64,000 nucleotides of DNA from Colius striatus. Taxonomy: Eukaryota > Chordata > Aves > Coliiformes > Coliidae. The first letter of the stretch is position 1. The number at the start of each line of letters is the position of its first letter. Below the pieces are notes generated by a model. It was not told where the DNA came from, ran no database searches, and saw only the letters and a program-made list of their open reading frames with translations. The DNA lies in contig NC_084761.1 in the NCBI RefSeq assembly GCF_028858725.1, positions 37,684,501 through 37,748,500 on the forward strand. Direction: 5' to 3'. The translations under genes and the position numbers were made by a program. Below are positions 59,101-64,000 of the stretch, in pieces.

Positions 59101-62100
59101 CTCTGCACAGGCTGCTGGGAGAAAGAAACTGCAAATCCATGCACTGTTCTGAGTCAGATCTCCAACTGAACAGACACCAGATGAAACAAACAGCACATCA
59201 CATCACAGCTGCCAGTACGACTGCATTTAGATGGCCCTGGTCATTGCACTGTATGCCACACACTAACTTTCTCTTCCCCCTTCTCACTTTTTGGTACAAA
59301 TGGCTGCCAGCTCCCTAGACAAAATCTTGGTCAGTGCAGAGCAGGACTGGAGGAGCAGAGCCAAACAGCCCTCACTCTTCCCATCCTAGCTGGTCTCACT
59401 ACTGCTGTTTGGTTCCCAAAGTCTGTTCACCTCCAACAGAATGTCATGCCTGCCTCCTTCCTTCCATGTCTCTCTCTCTCACCTCTTCCTTTCCCAGCCC
59501 CCCCACCCCTCCTTGCTCTGCTTCCTCATCATCAACAGGTTTCCTCACTTTTTATCATTCCTCACCTCGTGTGAGTTGCTGGAGGACCCCTAGGTCAGCT
59601 GACCACAATCCACATTACCTAATTACTGCCAAAGGTCTACAACCCCATGCTCCCACTGAGGAACAGCCCTCTGCTCCACACGCCCATTTTCCTGCTTGCA
59701 AGGCTTGCACACACTTTGGCTTTTGGGCACCTCAGCATCCGTGCTGCCCCAAGGCTTGTCAGTGCTCCTTCCACCCAGCCTGCCAGAGGGGAAAAAAACT
59801 TAAGTGGGCATATGCTTGCCCTGCTCTCTAAAGCCCTCAGCCACAGAAACACAGAGCATGGCCTCACTGGGGTACTCTCTCCAGCCCCTGGAGTCAGGCT
59901 GAGACTCAGCCTCTGCAGCATGTGTGTCTCATTCACATCCAGGGATGACTGGTTTTGGCAGAAGGTGAGCTACTGCCCATAATTAAAGTTTTCCTCACTG
60001 AAAGAAGGTCAAAGCTGTCAGATGAAACACATATGTAAAACAGAAGACTAATTCTGTCATGTTTTTTACATCATCAGCTGAAATGCAGAGGCAGCTTCGG
60101 ACTGCTATATATGCAGTCCATTGGGAAAGAGGAAAATACATTAGTACCAGGGTAGCCATTGCTTCTGAGGCCCAGCAAAACATTCCCCACTCTCAGATAA
60201 AATGAGTGGGATTTGGAAACACACTTGAGTGTTTTGCTGAAGTAGTACTTAAAAGTGTCAGGATGGACACTTTAATTTCAAACTTCAAGATAAAAAACTT
60301 GAAACACACCATTCTGCTACCTTCCCTTAAAAGATGGCAAGGAGGCAAAGACAGTGCCAAGTTCTTGCTGTTGAATATTTCAAGAAATACCAGCAGAGGG
60401 CAAGGAAGGTGAGTGGCACAGTGACACACTGCAAGGCCGTGCCATGCCTCACCTTGGTGAAGCTGCACCCAGGGGCTCTGCTTGTGCTACTTTGTGTGAG
60501 GGGTCGGCAAAATGTCTCAGCTTCCGGTTGGCAAAACAAGAAATTCACCCTCCCCAGGCAGCTTGGTTTTCACTTCATCTTTCCGATTTTCATCATTATC
60601 TCTTCATCTGAAAAACCTGAAGACAGGTAAGTTAAAATTAATATTTTAATTTTATATATAGGTATGTGCACACAGGCAGCAATTCATCCCCAGTGCAGAC
60701 AAACAAAAATATCTGGGGCAGTTTCTTTAGAGAAATACACTTTTAAACCTTTTTTTTTTCTTTAAACTGTATCACATCCGAGTTTTGCCTTTTTCAAGGG
60801 CTGTATAAGGCAGCTTCTTCTAATTGACAGTTCTCAGAGTACTAAAGTCAAACCCATCAGTCTCCTCCCCTCACTTATTTGCACATCTTTCCACAGTGGA
60901 GACTGTATTTTGCAGGTGGTTTGGCATCCCCATCTCTCCATGGGGTCTCGGACATTGTACCTCTCCCACAGCTGGGCCACTGCGCGTGGGCCACTGCTGT
61001 GCTGCAGCATATGAGGAGCTGCTGTGCCAGGGGGCACTGCTTTGTCACTCCTTAAGGGATCATGACCATTTAAGGCCAATATTCAATGTTCTGGAAACCC
61101 GACAAGTTACTTCTTAAGGACGTTTACACTGAGAATTGCAGATTTTATTTAAGCTCTGAGATGGTGAATAAAGCACGGCGGAAAAAGACAACCCAACCCC
61201 TGTATAAGAATGGTTGAAATGGAAATCCCATAGAAACACCCCAGAAATACAAGGACAGGGTGGCTGGCAGCTGAAGAGACACAAGCAGGGGTTTGACCCA
61301 GTGTACAATAGCTGCTGGCCAGAGTGCCAATGGCACAAGCCCCGCCTTCAGCACTGCTTTTCCTAGGCCCTCTAGAAAAACAAGACAAAGCAAAAGCCAG
61401 ACCCTGAATCCCCACTAGCACTAATCTGAAAAGCGAGGAGAGCACATGAGCAAGTGCAGAACCTGCTGCACCTTGTGTGTAACAAGCAAAAACTTGCAGA
61501 GGTTGGAGCAACTTTCTACTGCTACAGATCACACCTGGGCCAGTATGTGCCTTCAAGCATTGAAAAGCATTGGGCAGGGGGGGATGCAGTTTTGCTCAGT
61601 GGAAGTGGACAACATCACTATATTGCTACGATATGAAACATGGCATCCAAAGAAAACCTCAATGTCAACAATACTGTGTAGGAGAGGGGAAATTCCTCCA
61701 GTGGGATTCCAGGAGCCCTGTGCCTTGACAAAACACATGGCAAACCAGCAGGGATCAAGCATTGCCACTGTAACACACACAAGTCCTCCTTTCAGGAACA
61801 CAGCATTTATGGAAATCCATTAAAAAATGCTGACAATGGCCCAGAAACCCCATTGGGTTTGGGCAGTGACCAGCGTTACTGAAAGTGCAATTCATGCAAA
61901 GAAAGCACAGACTGCCAATGGGCTACTTTAGTGTTTGGGAAGCAGCACAGGGCCAAGAAACTGCAATCAGCTTTAATGCAGCTGTTTTCCCAAAAAATAA
62001 CATTTGTCTTTGAAAAGAGTAAGGCAAGCCAAAGAGAGAAATCTATAAATCTATCTACAATGCAGAACCAACCTCAAAATACATTAAACACAGCTGCAAA

Positions 62101-62493
62101 ACTAGATTTGATCAATTAAGGCTCAATAAACAAACAAATGACAACAAAACATTATCAGAAAACAACCCTGCAGTATTTTGGCAATTTTGGCCCAGGGGGT
62201 CACTGCTCCAGGGCAGGAAGCTGAGCAGGGCAGTCGATGTCTGCTACAGCCCCATGGCCTCCTGCTCCCTGCCTCCTCCCTCCCTGGCTTTTGGTTAACC
62301 TCCTGGCTCACACATCACACCTCCTTCCTCTTCATCCCTCCTTCCACTTCCCACCTCCAAAATGAACCCTCTGTGCTTTTGCTCCAAGCAAGAAGTGCGG
62401 GAAAAGTACCTTCTGGTGTATGAGGGGGAAAGAAATGGTGGGACCGAGGACATGAATGACCCAGGAAAAGCAGCTACAGGCTGGCCAGCAGAC
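56130..62493. other. Intergenic, no gene recognised
   Basis: About 6.4 kb with many unrelated short open frames of biased composition (for example 59334-59831, rich in Cys, Pro and Ser) and no domain. In mammals AFF1 lies beyond KLHL8 in convergent orientation, so a minus-strand 3' UTR could reach in here, but I see no coding exon of it. Confidence 0.5.
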
Positions 62494-62838
62494 AGGACAT
62501 CTTATTAATATTTATAAATATCTAAATGGTGGGTGTCAGGAGGTTGGGGCATCTCTTTTTTCTGTGGTCTCTGGCAACAGGACAAGGGGTAACGGGATGA
62601 AGCTGGAACACAAAAAGTTCCATTTAAATATAAGAAAAAACTATTTCACTGTGAGGGTGACGGAGCAGTGGCACAGGCTGCCCAGACGGGTTGTGGAGTC
62701 TCCTTCCTTGGAGGTCTTCAAGACCCGCCTAGACATGTTTTTATGCGACCTGATCTAGGCTGACCTGCTTCTGCAGGGGGGTTGGACTAGATTATCTCTT
62801 AAGGTCCTTTCCAACCCCTACCATTCTATGATTCTATG
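62494..62838 (+). mobile_element. CR1 LINE 3' fragment
   Basis: Same subfamily as 34564-34953, sharing GTGGGTGTCAGGAGGTTGGG and AAGTTCCATTTAAATATAAG. It ends ATTCTATGATTCTATG. Confidence 0.93.
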
Positions 62839-64000
62839 TCCAACTGCCCCCCACACCTCACCAAAGCCAGAACACAATTGAGATACTTGGTCCACATACA
62901 TAAGGCCATAACCACAAGCTATCTTCCTCTGCTCTTCTTTCCCTCCTGTATCTTACAACCAGCCTGTGACCAGCCTGGTTTCATGCCACTTGAAATGCTT
63001 AATGGATGGCAGTGAGTTGAATCCCAGTCCCACCTTGCTTGAGCAAACACTGCCCAGCTCCTCCTGTCTCATCTGCAGCTAAATATCCTGCCAGATTCTC
63101 ATTTAGGGATGTTTCACATTTCCTTTTTTTTTTCCTCAGTATTTTTTTCTTTTATTCTTATCTCAGTAACAAACTTGCCAGTGGGATTTTAAGTATGCAG
63201 TGAAAAAGTGCATTGACTCCCTAAAACACTGTACATTTCTATATACACCATCTTTCACAGCAACACATCTCATGGGTATTACAACAGGTTTCTGTATCCT
63301 CCACCATTTACATACTACGTCAGAAAATCGCTTCTGTTGTTAGCAAACATGTTGGGTGTTCTGCAATGTGTGTTGCAGAAGGGACCTGAATTATCCACAG
63401 GAGTTGTATCACAATGCAAAAATCATTCTTCCAAGGAAGAGTTACATTGCCTGACATTCAAAACAAGAGGTGGAAGGCCATTGCACAAAGAGTGAGAAGC
63501 AGAGCTACCACAGGGCATAAAACCCTGCCGGATTGCCTAAGGGAAATCCTCCTGGCAGCACTTCAAAAGGGCATCACCTGAGCAGATGTTGCTCCCAGAA
63601 CTGAGCCTTGCAACAGCTTTGTGGCAAATGCGGAGCAGCACACTGCAGCCACCATTGTTGCGCCTTTTCTCTTCGTTTTCTTGTTTGCCTGCATGGAACC
63701 AACCCGTGAGATTTTCTGTGCTGACCTCAGCACAGTCTTCCTTGAATCTGTTTTGGGAGGGTAGGAGGCAGATGTCTTGAGTTGTGACCCGCCCTCCACT
63801 CCAAGCACCTAGATTTTCACCCCTTCTTGTTCACGAAGGAAAGGGCAAGGTGTCATAAGCAGGGCAGGAATTGAAACAGAGACTACTTGTACAGAAATTC
63901 ATGCTTAAACCTCAATTCAAAAGGAAAACACTAAGACCATTCAGAGAGAAAAGGCAAATTGCAATTTTTCTACAAGAAGTCAAGAACACAAGGACTCTTG
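62839..64000. other. Intergenic to window end, no gene recognised
   Basis: AT-rich sequence with short T runs near 63124. No exon or repeat that I can name. Confidence 0.5.

Noticed and set aside
59334-59831. 165-codon plus-strand open frame rich in Cys, Pro and Ser
   Set aside because: Overlapped by frames of similar length on both strands, with no domain, no splice signals tied to it and no start context. Most likely chance.
60334-60630. 98-codon plus-strand open frame
   Set aside because: Looked as if it could be an exon of a gene beyond KLHL8, but it matches no family I know and lacks clear splice borders.
56130-64000. Possible minus-strand coding exons of AFF1, the mammalian neighbour of KLHL8
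   Set aside because: I looked for AFF1-like C-terminal coding sequence and found none. A 3' UTR cannot be excluded.
1-64000. CRISPR arrays, operons, tRNA or rRNA genes
   Set aside because: No regularly spaced identical repeats, no ribosome-binding-site-led gene strings and no tRNA-like cloverleaf were seen. The window is animal nuclear DNA.

Overview
This window is vertebrate nuclear DNA, most likely from a bird. The evidence is CR1 LINE 3' ends with the octamer-like tail ATTCTATG, avian-type LTR fragments, GT-AG introns, two CpG-island promoters, and linkage of an HSD17B11/HSD17B13-type dehydrogenase gene with KLHL8. In mammals this linkage is HSD17B11-HSD17B13-KLHL8, all in one direction, as here. 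There are no operons, CRISPR arrays or prokaryotic genes.

Layout. Positions 1-17461 are a tandem duplication of an HSD17B11/13-type short-chain dehydrogenase/reductase gene. Copy 1 is cut by the window edge: its last four coding exons lie at 707-4011. Copy 2 is complete, with seven coding exons at 7551-13860, 299 codons, and a CpG-island promoter just upstream. The copies are a mosaic. A 2.5 kb block is apparently identical, introns included. Other blocks are nearly identical, and between them are stretches that are clearly diverged. This pattern suggests gene conversion, or an assembly fault. Positions 17462-20440 hold no gene I recognise. Positions 20541-27135 hold retroviral sequence: a plus-strand LTR-like block, then a minus-strand, heavily broken class II endogenous retrovirus with 5' LTR, tRNA-Trp-type primer site, gag, dUTPase-protease, reverse transcriptase, RNase H and integrase. 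No env and no matching 3' LTR were found.

From about 29.4 kb to 53.5 kb lies KLHL8. It has a CpG-island promoter with a non-coding first exon, then nine coding exons (37946-53498, 619 codons) encoding a BTB-BACK-kelch adaptor of Cullin-3 ubiquitin ligases. Its introns contain several CR1 fragments, all on the plus strand. One of them, in intron 2, is split by a solo LTR with a degraded 6-bp target duplication. From about 53.6 kb to the end I see no coding gene, only LTR-like and CR1 repeats and low-complexity tracts.

How the genes work. The HSD17B proteins are predicted NAD(P)(H)-dependent oxidoreductases of lipid droplets/ER acting on steroid, retinoid or lipid alcohols. KLHL8 is a substrate receptor for ubiquitination. 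They are neighbours by conserved synteny and there is no sign of a shared pathway. The most interesting points are the mosaic dehydrogenase duplication, with its C-terminal switch inside exon 6, and the retroviral relic that combines an alpharetrovirus-like primer site with a betaretrovirus-like dUTPase.
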